64,000 bases of DNA from Scylla paramamosain (Eukaryota; Arthropoda; Malacostraca; Decapoda; Portunidae): positions 20,536,997 to 20,600,996 of the forward strand of contig NC_087156.1 of the NCBI RefSeq assembly GCF_035594125.1, in the 5' to 3' direction. The notes beneath the pieces were generated by a model that was given only the letters and a program-made list of their open reading frames with translations, made no database searches and had not been told where the DNA came from. Position numbers and translations under genes: made by a program. Shown one piece after another: positions 1 through 18,342 of the stretch (positions within the stretch are counted from its first letter, which is position 1; each line of letters starts with the position of its first letter).

Positions 1-292
1 GCACTAACCTCCTGACGTCGGTAATATAAGCAAATTTAACCAGAACTTGCCTCGTTTTCTATATAGAGAGAGAAAAGACGGATCATTCATTGTGAAGGAG
101 ATTGAAGGGGAAGAGAGCAGGGACTGAAATAAGGAGTTTGAGATTCAGGTGAACACTCGGGAAAAGGAAAAAAAATGTGGGTGAGGGAGGAAGGAAGGAA
201 GGAGGAAGGAGAGAGGGCAGGAATTATGGAGGAAAAACTGATGATGGCAGGAAGGTATGTGTTTAGGGAAGCAGGAAAGAGAGAGAGGAGAG

Positions 293-342
<50 letters not shown>

Positions 343-1596
343 GGAGAGAGACATAAAACAGACATACAAACTAACAGACACATACTATAAAGCACAGACA
401 AAAAAAAAAAGCACTTAAAAAAAAATCAAACCAAAGCAAAAACTGAAAATAAACAATCATACGTACCACAGAAAACCAGACCACAAAAAAAAAAAACAGG
501 ACACACTAAAAAAAAAAAAAAAGAAAAAAAAAAGATCCACCCCCCCAGAAAAGAAAAAAAAAAAATACAAAGCATCGAGGTTTTCACCATAAATCAGCGT
601 AGATCAACGGGTCGGGGCCGGAGATTGTGGGTGGAAATTGAATTCTGAAGGGGATGATCCAGGTCTTATGGGAGGAAGGGACCACGGGGGGGATTACACT
701 GAAAAATTGAAGGGAGGGAACGGCAAGCAGGCAGGCAGGGTGGGAGGGAGAGTGGGAGACAGACAAATAGAGGGAGAGAGGAGGGAAGTAGAGAGATAGA
801 AAGGGAGGGGGGAAAGCAAGTACGTAATGGAACTAGAGAGAGAGAAGTAGAAAGCACAGCTAGAAACAGACCGAAATATACAATAACTACAACACAACAG
901 CAACAAGTTACGAAGGAAGATTAACCATTAGACGCAGGAAGCAGGAAGAAACTGAAGTGATCGGACTTGAAAAGAATTCTGGCGTGGGGAGAGTGACAGG
1001 TGTAGATGCGGAGGTGAGCGGAAGGAAAGAAGGAAGGGAGAAGGGGAAAAAGAATAAAGGAAGGAAGGTACGAGGGGAGGCGAGGGGGAACGGTAAAGGA
1101 GAAGCAGAAGGTGAAGACGTAACTCAGAGTGGTGAAGAGAAAGCTGCTTTTTATGTCAAGGGACAGAACTCGTGGAAAGAAAGAAAGGAAGGAAGGAGGG
1201 AAGGAAGGAAGGAAGGAAGGAGAGAGGGGTGGAAGAAGGGAAGGAACGAAAGAAGGAAGGGAAAACGAGAAGGAAGGAATCAAGGCTAAGGAAGGAGATG
1301 TGAAAGAAGAAACGAAGAGGGAAAGGTAGGAAGGGAAGAAGGAGAAGAGGAGGGAATGAAGGCAGGAAAGAGGGGAGAGGAAAGAAGAAACAAAAAAGGA
1401 AAGGAAAGAAGAAGGGAAGAAACGAAGGAAGAAAGAAAACAAGAGAAAATGAATAAAGACAGAAAAGAGGAGAGATGAAAGAAGAAAATGAGAAGGAAGG
1501 GAAGGAACGAAAGATATGGTGACGTAATGTAGAGACAGACAGACAGACAGATAGACAGACAGACCAGAGCAAAAACAGAACATACAAACAAAGACA

Positions 1597-1631
<35 letters not shown>

Positions 1632-1649
1632 GGAGAGAGAGAGGAGATG

Positions 1650-1699
<50 letters not shown>

Positions 1700-1873
1700 A
1701 AACAAGTAAAATAAAAATAAAAGCATTAAAAAGCGAATATGGAGCCAGTAAAGGGAGTTGTTGGAAGGGAACTAAGGGTGATAAAAGAGGAAATAAGGAA
1801 AGGTAATTTGGCTTTGCACATTAGTCACCATTAAAGGGAACACCGCGGAGGGCGAGGAATGAATGGAGATAAT

Positions 1874-1949
<76 letters not shown>

Positions 1950-1950
1950 G
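1..1950 (+). other. Polypurine-rich region, no gene seen
   Basis: The + strand is rich in A and G, with (GA)n at 287-351, poly(A) runs at 401-565, GAAGG-type repeats at 1020-1500, (CA)n(GA)n at 1593-1701 and (GA)n at 1876-1947. GACA repeats are at 1531-1563. No exon-like segment is recognised. Confidence 0.8.
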
Positions 1951-2702
1951 GGAGGGAATGTCATGAGTGGCTGCACCATTCTTTTCTTCCTCGTCATCCC
2001 CTGTATGAATATTACTGAACAAAGGACATAGTTCACGGTAAGTACAGTATAACACTCCCTACACCCACTCACGCGCAAAAAGAGGAAGATGGAAAGGCCT
2101 AAGTAGCAAAAAAATAAGACGCTCCTGTTGTATTAACGTCTTGGTTCCTTTCCGTTCATCGTACATTTGATGATAAACTCTTCATCTACATTCACCATCA
2201 TCACTTTACGACATACTCACACAGAAGATGGATAGTCTTGGACAGCACAGAAAACGCCCTTGATCTTGTTTCATTAAGATATTTGTTCATCACCTCCTTT
2301 CATGGTACATTTGATAATATTCTCCCTATGTTACATTCACCATCGTCACTTTAATTGAGACAGGTGCTGATTCTAATACTGAGCTTTCCCATCAGTGACG
2401 CGCCACAACACCTACAGCCGATGCCAGTCACGTTAGGTTGATGAGCACATGAACATTTTTCTCGTCCTTTCTGAATGTGATGATTTTTTTATTGCTATTA
2501 TTATGTGATGCTTATAATTCGTTGTTCATTTAAATGGCCGTGAAATGTTGTATAGTTATCGCAGGTTATTCTATGTTTTTTTTTTTATCTTTGGTTTTGT
2601 CTGGTTAATTCAATGTATTTGTGGTTAAGGTATTTTCTTCATTTTTACGTTAAATTCAATGCACTATATCACTGTTATTATCGAATTTATGTTCGTGTGC
2701 AT

Positions 2703-2744
<42 letters not shown>

Positions 2745-3887
2745 ACCTCCCCGAGTGCTTTAATAATAAACTATAACAAGACAACTTTGGCTACATGGCC
2801 TTTTTTTTTTTTTTTTTTTTTTTGAGATGAAAACTTGGATTATGTAGCAACTTTTAACAGGAAAACTTCCGATGCGCGGTGATATTTACGATGAAATTAC
2901 GATAACGCATTAAAAAGGGAAGGTAATACCGATAGCGTTATAACGGGGAATACTCGCTGAACTTGGAAGGGGACGAAAAACTAGCAACATACGACGCGGG
3001 GAGCTCCACGACGCGACGCAGGTAAGAACGAACCCTGACTTCAGCGAGGTAATAAGATCATACGTTGTACTTTCAAGATTCTGCGATTTTCACTTGCGAG
3101 TAACGAGGAGGGATGAGCTTGGAGAGGAGTACGGATATATCAGACAGACGGTGGTTTAGAGAAAGCGAAATAGGCGAGATTATGAAGGGCAAGTTACAGG
3201 AAAGATTTTGAAGATTATGTAGCTTTTACTTGGAGTATCGAGAAAGGCGTGCTAGGAGGGAACATATCTCTATTAGCAAATAAAATTGTGACATTGAATT
3301 TTTTCTTTCTAATTTTCTTTTCCAACGTCCCAACTTTCATGTCTACTGTCAGTCTGTTACTCTTCCTGCCCTTTGCCTGTGTATCTGTCTATCTGCCTGT
3401 ATATACCTTCAAGTCGGCTTATCTGTCCGCTTCTCCGGCTTGTCATGATAAGAAAGAAGCTCAGAAAATTGTCAAGGGGAAGCGTATTAATAATTAAGGT
3501 GGAAGGGAAGAAAGAGGGAATTGAGGAGAGGGCACGAACAAGGGAGATGAGGAGATAAGGATTAAAAAGGGACATGAAAAGGAACAGTGAAGGGAAGATT
3601 AGTGAGGGAACGGAGAGAGAGAGAGAGATAGAGAGAGAGGGAGAAGGAGAGGGAGAGGGAGATTAAAGGGAAAGAGAAGGTGATACGTAATAGTGACTAA
3701 AGACACACGGTTCTCTGCTGACGAAGCGGCGTTATTCATCATTATACATAACGGAGGGAAAGTAACAGAGGAAGCAAGAGACAAAGGAAAAGTATACGAA
3801 TTTAATCAAGTTACTTCACTAAATGCATTTGATTATTTATTTATCTAATTTTCATTTTATTCGATTATTTTTTTTTACTTAATTCTG

Positions 3888-3972
<85 letters not shown>

Positions 3973-4462
3973 GAATTAGTATTTCCATTAGGTTCTTTTC
4001 TCATACATCAGTTTTTGTTGCCCTTGGCCAGAACCCACATCAGAAATAAATTAATGCAAAATAGAAGAGGAGAGGATAAAATTTAATAAGGTAATGAAAA
4101 AAATAATAATTAGAACAAGGAAGATATTTTTATGAATAGGAAAATGAAGGGAATAATAAAGCTCTTAAGTTAATCAAAATAACTGCAATAACAAAAAAAA
4201 ACATTCGGAAAGCGCAAGATTTAATAAGCTATTGAAGGAAAGAAATAGAACAATGATTATTTCCGATAGTAGGAAAACAACGAGAATAAAAAGAATATAA
4301 GAAAAAGGGAAAAAAAGAGACGAGAGTTTCCTTAGGTAATGAAGAAAATTAATTGGAAAGGCACGAATGTCCATAAGTAAGAAACCTCTAATTAAGTCAG
4401 CTATTAATGGAGTATAAAAAAAAAGTAAAGAAAGTGAAAGAAAAGTGGCAACCATTAAAGGA

Positions 4463-4553
<91 letters not shown>

Positions 4554-4650
4554 CTGAAAATAGAAAAATACCAACCAATAAAAGAAAAAACAAAAAGTAA
4601 AAGAAGAAAAATAGAGAGAAACGCGGAGGGAAACGCAAGACAAAGAACGA

Positions 4651-4681
<31 letters not shown>

Positions 4682-5697
4682 GATTTTAAAGCGAAACCCC
4701 ATGACCGAGGGAGACTGGACCACTGATCACCCTTCCATTAGACTGTCTCATGAGGATCTGGGAAAGTCACGCTCACAGGTACTCCCCTCTCTCTCGTTCC
4801 CCCTCCCCTCTCTCTTTCTCTCTCTCTCTCTTTCGGTCCTCCTCCCCTTCTCCTATTCCAGGGTCACTTGGCTCGAGGGACTGTGCGGTGGAGGCAATTA
4901 CTGGTGCTTAAGATGGTTTGATACTTGGGCCACTTTGTTCCAAGACTTATAGAGACGCAAAAGGCTTTGTGGTGAGAGGCGGTATTGGGAATGATGCTGG
5001 AGATTTTTTATTCTTGCGGTAATAGATGGAGATAATACGAGTAATTTGTGGTGTAATTATGTAAAGGACTGGTGGTTGAATTGTTTTTTAGTAACGTGGA
5101 AAGCATATACAGGGAATGCGTCTAATTGATGACAGGAAAGGTTCTGAAAAAAAAGACAATATATAAACACGATTCATTGTATAGCAAATTGATGGTATAA
5201 AAAATAGAACAATAATTGGTGATATAGAAAGCACGTGGTGAAAATAACAGCAAAATGATAAAGTAGAGAACAGGTAATGAAAATAGTAATGATAATTAGT
5301 AATAAAGAAAATAAGTACTAAGAAGTAACAGACAATGTAGAGGGCAAGTGGTGGAAACGGTTGATAGTGCAAACAAATGGTGTTGATAATAATAGTTGAT
5401 GATAACGAAAACAAGTGGTAATAATAATTAGCAAGGTCCAGGACGCGTGGTGAAAATAGTAATTGATAATGTAGAGGAAAAGGGAAAAGGAACTCTTGAA
5501 AAAAAATTGTCATATAGAACAGGTGTTGCAAATAATTTATAATAAAGAAAACACACGGTAAAAATAACAATTGGCAATGAAGGAGTATAAAACAGGTGCC
5601 GGAAACTGTTCTTGCTGAAAATTTGTAATCCAGGACCTTCATGTTTCATCTCAGGCCTTCGAATTTTCATACCCTTTAAAAATGAAATAAATAAATA

Positions 5698-5755
<58 letters not shown>

Positions 5756-6650
5756 TCCAAAAAGTAACAAAAAAAAAGGAGAAAACTATCAACCTCACCC
5801 CGTTTACTTTTAGACTTAATCGAGAAATTCAAGGAAAGAATAATCTCTCGTCTTCATATCATTTTCACAGAAGACCAACGTAAAACAAAAGCCTTGTGTA
5901 AACCTTTCCTGCAGGAGGTAAGGGTTACGCTCACGAGAATGTGGCTGTTCATAGCTCGTTATCCTCACAGTGAAGAGTCCCGCAGCTACTCGCTTTCCTC
6001 ACTGCCACCGCCACAGACTTAGATGACTTGGATACGCTTGCACTGAAGGTTGTCTCGAAGGAAAGGCATAACTTGATCCCTAAGACGCACGATTGCAATA
6101 TGGAAGGTTTTCGCCACAGTGTTTTGTATAAATGTTAATGTTGATGTAGCTTTGCGCGTAAACAGAAAGTAAAAACAGTGCAGGTCAGCAGAGTTAGGCT
6201 TGAATTGGAAAATAAGAAAATATAAACAAAGCAGAAATGAAAAATAAACTATGATTTATACATAAAAAAATTGCAAAATACTGAACAAAACATGATCGTA
6301 GGTATAATGTTTGCTGCATATTTAAAAGAAAAGAGAAAAATGCATGTCTATGGTTGGAGTCACCTAGATAACAAACATGAAAAAAAAAAGTTGGAATGAC
6401 AAAAATGGTATGACATGCATATACATACAAAACATGATCACAGCAGTAAACAGGATTTTTTTACATATGTATAAAAAAAAGTGCGTACTAGAGTCTGCAG
6501 TCGGAGAAAATAATACTGCATATGAATCAAAATGACTTACGTGACACAAACATGAAAATAAAAAAGAGAAACCTGGAAAAACAGACGGCATTACAAACAT
6601 ACACATACATATACAACTTGTAGTGTACATACCTTCGAAAACTCTCCTTC
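1951..6650. other. Gene-free stretch with simple repeats
   Basis: It holds (CA)n 2705-2746, poly(T) 2802-2823, (CT)n 3891-3970, (GA)n 4465-4550, GACA repeats 4650-4680 and (TAA)n 5699-5755. The rest is AT-rich unique sequence in which I see no coding, RNA or transposon signature. Confidence 0.75.
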
Positions 6651-6654
6651 CTGC

Positions 6655-6930
6655 TGCAGTGTGTCCCGAAGCTTGGCCCCCTCACTCCTCGACTCCCTTC
6701 CCGGGTAAAAATTGACCCGCCTCGCCCGCTTCGAGGTAGCAGCTTTCCCCCGTGTTTGCCTTCCGAATACCTAAGTTCACTTGTTTGCTTCCCTCTTGTT
6801 TAGCCCGGAGAGGAGCGGCTCGGCGGGGCTGTGCAAGCGAATTTGTATCTGTTTTTCGTCCTGTCCTGAGACGCGAAGTCCAAAGTCCGAGACAGTGTGT
6901 GCATCGCGTGTTTCTCTCTTTTAAATGTGC
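6655..6930. other. CpG- and GC-rich segment
   Basis: This 270-base stretch is clearly richer in G+C and CpG than its AT-rich left and pyrimidine-rich right neighbours (CCCGGGTAAAA, CCCGGAGAGGAGCGGCTCGG). It could be a promoter/first-exon region of an unseen gene, but no TATA/initiator pair or exon is certain. Confidence 0.3.
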
Positions 6931-7018
6931 TGGTTGGTTTTCGTTTGACAGTGTACTAGTAACTGTGATAGGTTTTATTTTTCGTATGGTTTTATGTATG
7001 TTTTGTTTATTCATACGA

Positions 7019-7103
<85 letters not shown>

Positions 7104-7159
7104 GTTCTTTGTTTCCCAGTTTGATTTTTAGATTCTTTCACTTCTTAGTTGAATAATTT

Positions 7160-9060
<1,901 letters not shown>

Positions 9061-9090
9061 GTTTCCTCGGTGACACGTCAGCGGGTGATG

Positions 9091-11240
<2,150 letters not shown>

Positions 11241-11246
11241 GTTCAG

Positions 11247-11306
11247 GAAAGGACAACAGGATCTATTTGGAGGACACCAACACCAAGCTCAGGGCCGAGA
11301 ACACTG
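11247..11306 (+). other. Candidate 60-base internal exon of unknown gene
   Basis: An acceptor (CCATTTGTTCAG) and a donor (CTG/GTAATG) bound 60 bases. In one frame they read KDNRIYLEDTNTKLRAENT with mostly C- or G-ending codons, unlike the flanks. Length 60 with matching phases would make it a symmetric exon. I do not recognise the peptide and have no partner exon, so it may be chance. Confidence 0.25.
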
Positions 11307-12430
11307 GTAATGCTGGTGATGAGAATACTAATGCGAACACGGAGACAACAACATCTGCTACCACCACTGCTACCACTACTACTGCTGCTTTTATTGCTAC
11401 TACTACTACTACTACTACTATAGTGACGACACCGAGATCTAGTTTCCATTTTATTGTTTAGTCACAGTGAGTCGGGTGAAGGAAAGGACCACGTGCATTA
11501 CAACCCATGAATAGTACTGTACCTCTTCCACAAAAGACGGTACAAACTATCTTCCGTCGTGAGGAGTAATTAAGATAAAAAATATAAATATAATAACTTA
11601 AAAAAACTAAAGCGATATGATATCAACTTAGAATTCTTGCTAGTTGTGCACATATTTTACTCACTCAGCTTATATTTGAGACAGAGAAACTAAAATTAGG
11701 AGGAAAACTTTGTTATTACATTCATTCATTCGTTTGGTTATAAACTAAAGGAGAAAAGAAGTGAAAGTAAAAGAAAAATTGTGCTGCCATATTCATACTC
11801 TTAGATAAATACAAGGAAAAGAAGAAAGAAACCGCCAAGATTAGACACATTTATCATAGTGCCGCCAACATTTAATTGTTTGCCGAAAGAAATAGCACTA
11901 ATAAGATCACTTTTCATTAACTCGTATAATCCTCCCGTGTTGACATAAGAGTGAAATACCGTAAGAAAAATTAAGAGACCTTGAAATAAAGGGTTTCTAA
12001 GCGAGAGGGAGGAAAGCAAATTCTTGTGTTTCTACTTCAGGTAAAGTTGCCAACACTGCCAACATTCTGAGAAGAAACAATGGACTTTACAAAAATTATC
12101 CCCTTGAGCAAACCCGCTAAACAATATTGCCAACACTCGGGAGGAGGAAAGAGTGGAGTTAACAAAAACTGAACCCCGAAGTAGAGCGCGCTGAGCAATA
12201 ATGACTGCGTAACTTCAAACTTCAGACTTTAAACAGGGACGATTTATAAGCACCAAAAAACAAATGGCACTGGGGAATTGTGCCGGAACATGAAATAACG
12301 AGAGAAATCCACGTTGGTGCTTTGTTTAGATATTTTCTCAGCCACCGTCAGTTTACCTTTACCAGTTGAACCCAAACTCGGTGAAATCAGTAAGAAAAAC
12401 AAAAAAAACAATCTGAGCAGCGGTGGCGGA

Positions 12431-12531
12431 ATGCAGCAGAAGCAACATCACCAACAATACGAAGAACACCACCACCACCACCACCGCCACCACCACCAGC
12501 ATGAGCAAGGACACAGCGACAGCAACACGAG
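12431..12531 (+). other. Candidate first coding exon, His-rich, unknown gene
   Basis: ATG at 12431 opens a frame rich in Gln and His (QQKQHHQQYEEHHHHHH, then SDSNTR) ending at a good donor (ACGAG/GTAAGG). His and Gln runs of this type occur in arthropod transcription factors, but a CAN-repeat microsatellite would look the same. No downstream exon was found. Confidence 0.25.
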
Positions 12532-13063
12532 GTAAGGGCGGGGCAGGACAGGGGACGCCGCGGAAGGGAAAGTTTGGGCCAGCAGAGGGAACAGGTTGAT
12601 GGACTAAACTTTATAGATTACTCCAGCTTATTTCCCACCAGACCTCCTACTCCTCCTCCTCCTCCTCACGTCTCTCTTCCTCCCTTCTTCCCATCATCTC
12701 TCTCACCTCTTTCGGGCTACACCCATCGACCTCACCCACGCCAGACACACGCAACAAAGGTTCCAAGCGCTCACACGCCTGAACACTCAAGAAATTTCTC
12801 TTCTCAGACAGAATGAATGTTTTGGTTTAAATGTTGAGGTGGTTTGTGTAAGAAACATTCAAGATTTTAAAACCGAGTTGGTTAAAAAGTCGATACGAAA
12901 AAGGGAACTTATGCTTGGTTCAGATCCTGCAATCGTATTTTGAAACGCTCGGGGGGGTATCATTAGGACTATTTTCGGAGGACACAGAGATGATTAGTCG
13001 GCTTCTCATTTGTGATTATGAACGTAATGACACCGAATCCTTACCAAACTATCACTAGAATCA

Positions 13064-13084
<21 letters not shown>

Positions 13085-13096
<12 letters not shown>

Positions 13097-13622
13097 TGTA
13101 ATCATTCCCACTGAAGCCTGCTGAGAGCAATCGAGATGAAACACTGAAACGTTTACCACCACGATAAGTGTATCATAACTAAACAAATATTTATCACAAT
13201 CAAACGTCCTGCAACACTCGCACAGGTTTGCGGATAAAGGCTACTTGGTTTTTCGTTATTCTCTCATAAAAACACCCTTGGAAAACCCTAAAAATACCAT
13301 TAGGACCTGTTGAAAGTGGTGGAGATTAAACATAGAAACGTTTCATGACCCCCCTGTGTATCATAACTAAACAAATACATCTTATAAATAACACAGGCAT
13401 GCGGAGAAATGCTACTTGTTTTTCATTACTTTCACATTAAAAAAAGAAAAAACACACACACACTCGGAAACCATAATAACACCCACTAGAACCTCTTGAA
13501 AGTTGCCGATATCAAACCTAAAACATTTCTCAACACGACCTTCTGTGTCTTACAATTTAAACATCCAGCAACACTCACACAAGCTTACTGAGAAATGCTA
13601 TTCGGTTTTCATTACCTTCCCT
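13085..13622 (+). repeat. Degenerate tandem repeat, three units of about 188 bp
   Basis: Anchor words recur at a constant spacing. GTGTATCATAACTAAACAAAT is at 13168 and 13356, with a diverged form at 13545. GAAACGTTT-type words occur near 13147, 13336 and 13521, and GCTACTTG-type words near 13240, 13411 and 13597. The third unit is the most diverged. Poly(A)/TAA runs precede the block. Confidence 0.8.
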
Positions 13623-13824
13623 TCCCTGCTGGACATCGGTAGGGTCGCGCATGTTTACTGCAGTGCCCCTCGCGAAAGGCATAATTGAAAATGGAAGTCC
13701 GGCGAGTCTGTTGTCCTCTGCCGCTGCTCATTAATCTCCAGTCAGGTTTGTCTTGTTTAGTCGTGCTGTCTCTGTTTGTTGGCGCTGGTATTTTTGCTTC
13801 AGGGATTAGCATTACTTTTTTGCG

Positions 13825-13880
<56 letters not shown>

Positions 13881-14125
13881 CACTCATCATAATATCCACC
13901 AGAGAGATAAGTTCTTGTTATAACTTATTTTTCCTTCTTTCTTGAGAAGATAGCCAGAGGGACAGACCGACAGACAGACAAAGACGTCCCTTATCATTTC
14001 CACTGGAGAGAGATATTTTCCTGATTTAACTTATTTTTCGTTCTTGCTACACAGAATTTTATATAAACACTTGTATTTCCAGTTCACGATGAGGATAGCG
14101 CTTCGTGTTAAGATATGGTTTAAAG

Positions 14126-14163
<38 letters not shown>

Positions 14164-14172
14164 TAATAATAA

Positions 14173-14223
<51 letters not shown>

Positions 14224-14237
14224 CAGTAGTAGTAATA

Positions 14238-14268
<31 letters not shown>

Positions 14269-14455
14269 TGCATCGATTCTGGATTTTATTACTAATGAAT
14301 GTAAGTAAGAAGAAAGGAAGGTTATTGATTCATACCAGGGTTTTTTTTTTTTTTTTGGTCTTATTTATTCTTTTATGTCGAAAAGTCTGCTCGACATTTT
14401 TTTCTCTTTCTGGTACAAGTTGTTTGATAGGATATATCTATACATAGATCGTAAA

Positions 14456-14458
<3 letters not shown>

Positions 14459-14544
<86 letters not shown>

Positions 14545-15480
14545 CCTTTCTCTTTGTTCTCTTTATCGCAGTCTCTCTCCTCGACTATCTGCCTTTCTCT
14601 AAATCTATCCCTCGTTCTCCTCTTCTCTTCTCCTCCTCATCTTCTTCCTCCACCTCCTTATCTCCCTGATCTTCGTCCTTATCTTCCTGCACCTCCTCCT
14701 TATCTTCTTTCAGCTCCCTCCTCCTGCCTGCCTTCCTTCCTTCCTTCCTTCCTTCCTTCCTTCCTTCCTTCCCCCTCTGCCGTACTCAATCTTGAAGTGG
14801 ACAGGCGCCTTCATTCACTCCCTGCCTTGGCATTCACTCATTCACTCCTTCGAAGCTCCCCTCCTGCCTCCCCCCTCCCTTCCTCCCTTCCTCTCTTCTT
14901 TCCTTTCGTCGCGTCTCACCACATCTTCGCAATTCCTTCCCTCTTTGCCTCCGCCTTCCTACTTTCCCTTGCAGAGTCTCGTTATCTCCTATTTCTCCTT
15001 CCTCCCTTTCTTTCTTTCTTTTATTACATCTTTGTTTACATCTTCCAGTTCTTCGTACCTTTTTCCTCTTTTTTTTTTTTGGGGGGGCGGGGGTTGTCTT
15101 ATCTTTTTCTTGCACGCTTCCCTTGCTTTACTTTTTTTTCTTCTTGTCCTTCCACTTCCCTCTCCTTCCGCCTCATACCTCATCTCCCTCTCCCTCTCCC
15201 TTCCCTCCGTTTCTCTCAGTTTCCTTCCTACTTTTATCAGCCTCACTTCTGTCTGTACCCTTCCGTCTACATCCTCCTCAATTTGTCTCCTACACTCTTA
15301 CCAACTTTCCTTAGCTCACATTTTTTCCTGCCTCTTCCTCAGCCTTGCATTCCCCCCCCAGTCCTCCAGCTGCCCTCCTTCCCTCTGCACCCGCCCCTGT
15401 CTGCTCTCGTACTCTCTATCTTTCCCCCTCGCACTCTCTCCACTCTCTCTCTCTCTCTCTCTCCGCACGGGCATCACACA
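14459..15480 (+). other. Polypyrimidine-rich tract with (CT)n and (CCTT)n
   Basis: It begins with (TC)n at 14459-14540, holds (CTTC)n at 14730-14772, and stays C/T-rich to about 15460. No supported gene. Confidence 0.82.
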
Positions 15481-15602
15481 AAGCTCCTCCTGACTGGACT
15501 GAGCATTTGCATGATGAAGTCTTTGTCGACGGTGCGCAGCGGAGCGAGAAACTTGGTGGAAACACCGGTGAAAGGCTCGCTGTCTCGCCCGCGCGCTTGT
15601 AT

Positions 15603-15604
<2 letters not shown>

Positions 15605-15666
<62 letters not shown>

Positions 15667-15774
15667 TTGTTTGCGTCCTAACGAGTGGCCGCTTTCGATG
15701 TATGTACTGAAAGGGAATAGAAAACTGAATAGACTGTGTGTGTGAATCTCAGCATGAAGAATCCGACCCAATTT

Positions 15775-15850
<76 letters not shown>
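15605..15850. repeat. Second inverted pair of (GA)n and (TC)n arrays
   Basis: (GA)n at 15605-15661 and (TC)n at 15780-15850 are complementary, separated by about 120 bases of unique sequence. Confidence 0.88.
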
Positions 15851-15853
<3 letters not shown>

Positions 15854-16353
15854 TCCTCATTCCATGGGATCAAAATAGTATTTTTCTCGCCATTTTTTTT
15901 TTTTTTCTATTTTATACCTTTCATCTCACTCTCAGTCCGCCTTCTCAGTAACCCTTACCTTCCCTCCTCCTCCTCCTCCTCCTCCTCCTCCTTTTTCCTT
16001 ATATGCTCCTTCGCCCTCGCTTCCAGGAACAACAAAATATAATGAACTTCCATAAATGCGTATAATGAATATGTATGTATATATGTTGCTGTGTATTTGC
16101 GTACGTATGTCTATCCATCTATCAGTCTATCTATCTGTTTATCCATTCATCTATCTATCTATTTTTCTCCCTATTTTTCTTTCTATTTATCTAACTACAT
16201 ATCTATCTATTTATTATATGTATCTGTCTATCTAAGAATACTTCACGTCACCTTTTGCCACGGCTTCTCTTCCCTCCAGGGTAGACTTGGCAGCCAATAA
16301 GACACGACCCTTCTACAGCTCACTGCGTCTCACTCACCAGCGCTACCCCGAGG

Positions 16354-16448
<95 letters not shown>

Positions 16449-17376
16449 GTGTGGAATGAGGGAGGTGTAGCGTGTGGCAACAACATCAGAGGTTTCGTTT
16501 CGAACTGAATCTCTCTCTGGTTATGAAACCCCGTGCTCCTCCCTCCCTCAAGGCACGTCCTGGAGAAGCGAAGTTGTGTGCAAACCCCGCAGACCCTTTC
16601 GATGACGACCTCCCACTGTATCATAACTCGCTGAGCCTTGCATTTCGTGAGCATCGAGAAGGGAGGAGGTGGTCAGTGGGAGAAGGACGACTCCGCACAG
16701 CACTGCAAGGAAACGAGAGAGTGAGGAGAGAAGAAAGACAGAAGGAGAAAGAAAAGGAGGCGAGGCTGGCTGGGGAGGCGAGGTGACAGTGAGAGAGAAG
16801 AGGACGCTGTGAGACAAACGAGAGGTGCGCAAAGGGAGGCATCAAGAGAATTCAGGTCGTCTTTGATCTCAGCTTCAGGGATTTCAGGTTGCCTTAGATT
16901 CGGCACGGTAAATTTGGTCTGTTTTTGTTCGAGTTAAAGCGAGTTTGGAGAGTTTATAGGCGAGGCTCTGGTTGGGGAGGGAGGGAGGGAGGGAAGGAAG
17001 CGAGTCGTTTTACAATTTGGGTTATTTGGTTTCCGAATGAGGACGACTTGTTTACGTCGCGCGGAGGGAAAAAGGGGACGGTGGCAGAGTGATGGGAGCG
17101 AGGAAGCGGAGGTCGACACACACACACACACACACACACCGTCAGGACTCTGCTTGGTGGAGGGAACATTCGGGGATAGCAGTTCGTCCTCATTAGATTC
17201 AAACTTGCCTTGGGAGTTCATTGTTCAAAGAATAATACAGTGATGAGGAGGAAGGAAAAGAAATGAAAGTGTTTCTTTCGCCATGTCTCCCTGGAATGTC
17301 CCGATTTGATTTTGGTGGTGGAGGTGGTGGTGGTGTGTGTGTGTGTGTGTGTGTGTGGTGTTGGTTACTGTGTTGT

Positions 17377-17464
<88 letters not shown>

Positions 17465-17697
17465 GGCTTCCTTCCAAACTGGTCTTGGCTACCGTTCAAA
17501 GTACGAGAAAAGCGTAACAGGTGGCAAGGAGAGAAAAGCAGAGGAGGAGGAGGAGGAGGATGAGGAGGATGTAGAGGGAAGAGAGAGGGAGGAGGAAGGA
17601 GGAAGGAGGGAAAAGAGTAGCGGCAGCATGCAAGTTAAAATTATTTAGCCTCCCGTAATTTTTTATATGTTTTCTGTATCACATTATCGCAGCGGGC

Positions 17698-17752
<55 letters not shown>

Positions 17753-18256
17753 TGTGTGTGTGTGTGTGTGTGTGTCAAATCGATACCGCTGGTTCACGAA
17801 AGGAAAACATTTGCTTCCCTTCCATTTCAGAAACCCATTAAGTCTCTCCAACTCTTCACCCTTAAAAAAAAAAAAAAAAAAAAACGAAAAGTCCACCAAA
17901 GTTCGCTGCATAATCGCCGTGGAAACATTTCATTACCTTTTCCCCTTCCCACTTAACACGTCCTCGCCGCCACATCACAGGCTCGGAAAAAGAATAGAGC
18001 ACACAACACCTCGCTTTTCACCCTCGCAGACTCGTGTAATTCTAAACAGCGAGTCTTATCCACTAGAGTAAAAAAAAAAAAAAAGATACTATACATTTTA
18101 GGTGCAAGTAAAACCGAGAAATTGAGGATTAAGAGAAAAATAGTCAGGAAGATACCTAAGATTTTATAGAATAGTAGAATTGTTCGAGATTTTATATTAT
18201 TTAATATTTTCAAGGCAATTTCAGCAGAGAAGTGGATGAATACGTGAAGAATAGAA

Positions 18257-18342
<86 letters not shown>

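Noticed and set aside
4407..4952. 181-codon + frame
   Set aside because: The core is Arg-Glu repeats from (GA)n. The C-terminal half has no recognisable feature.
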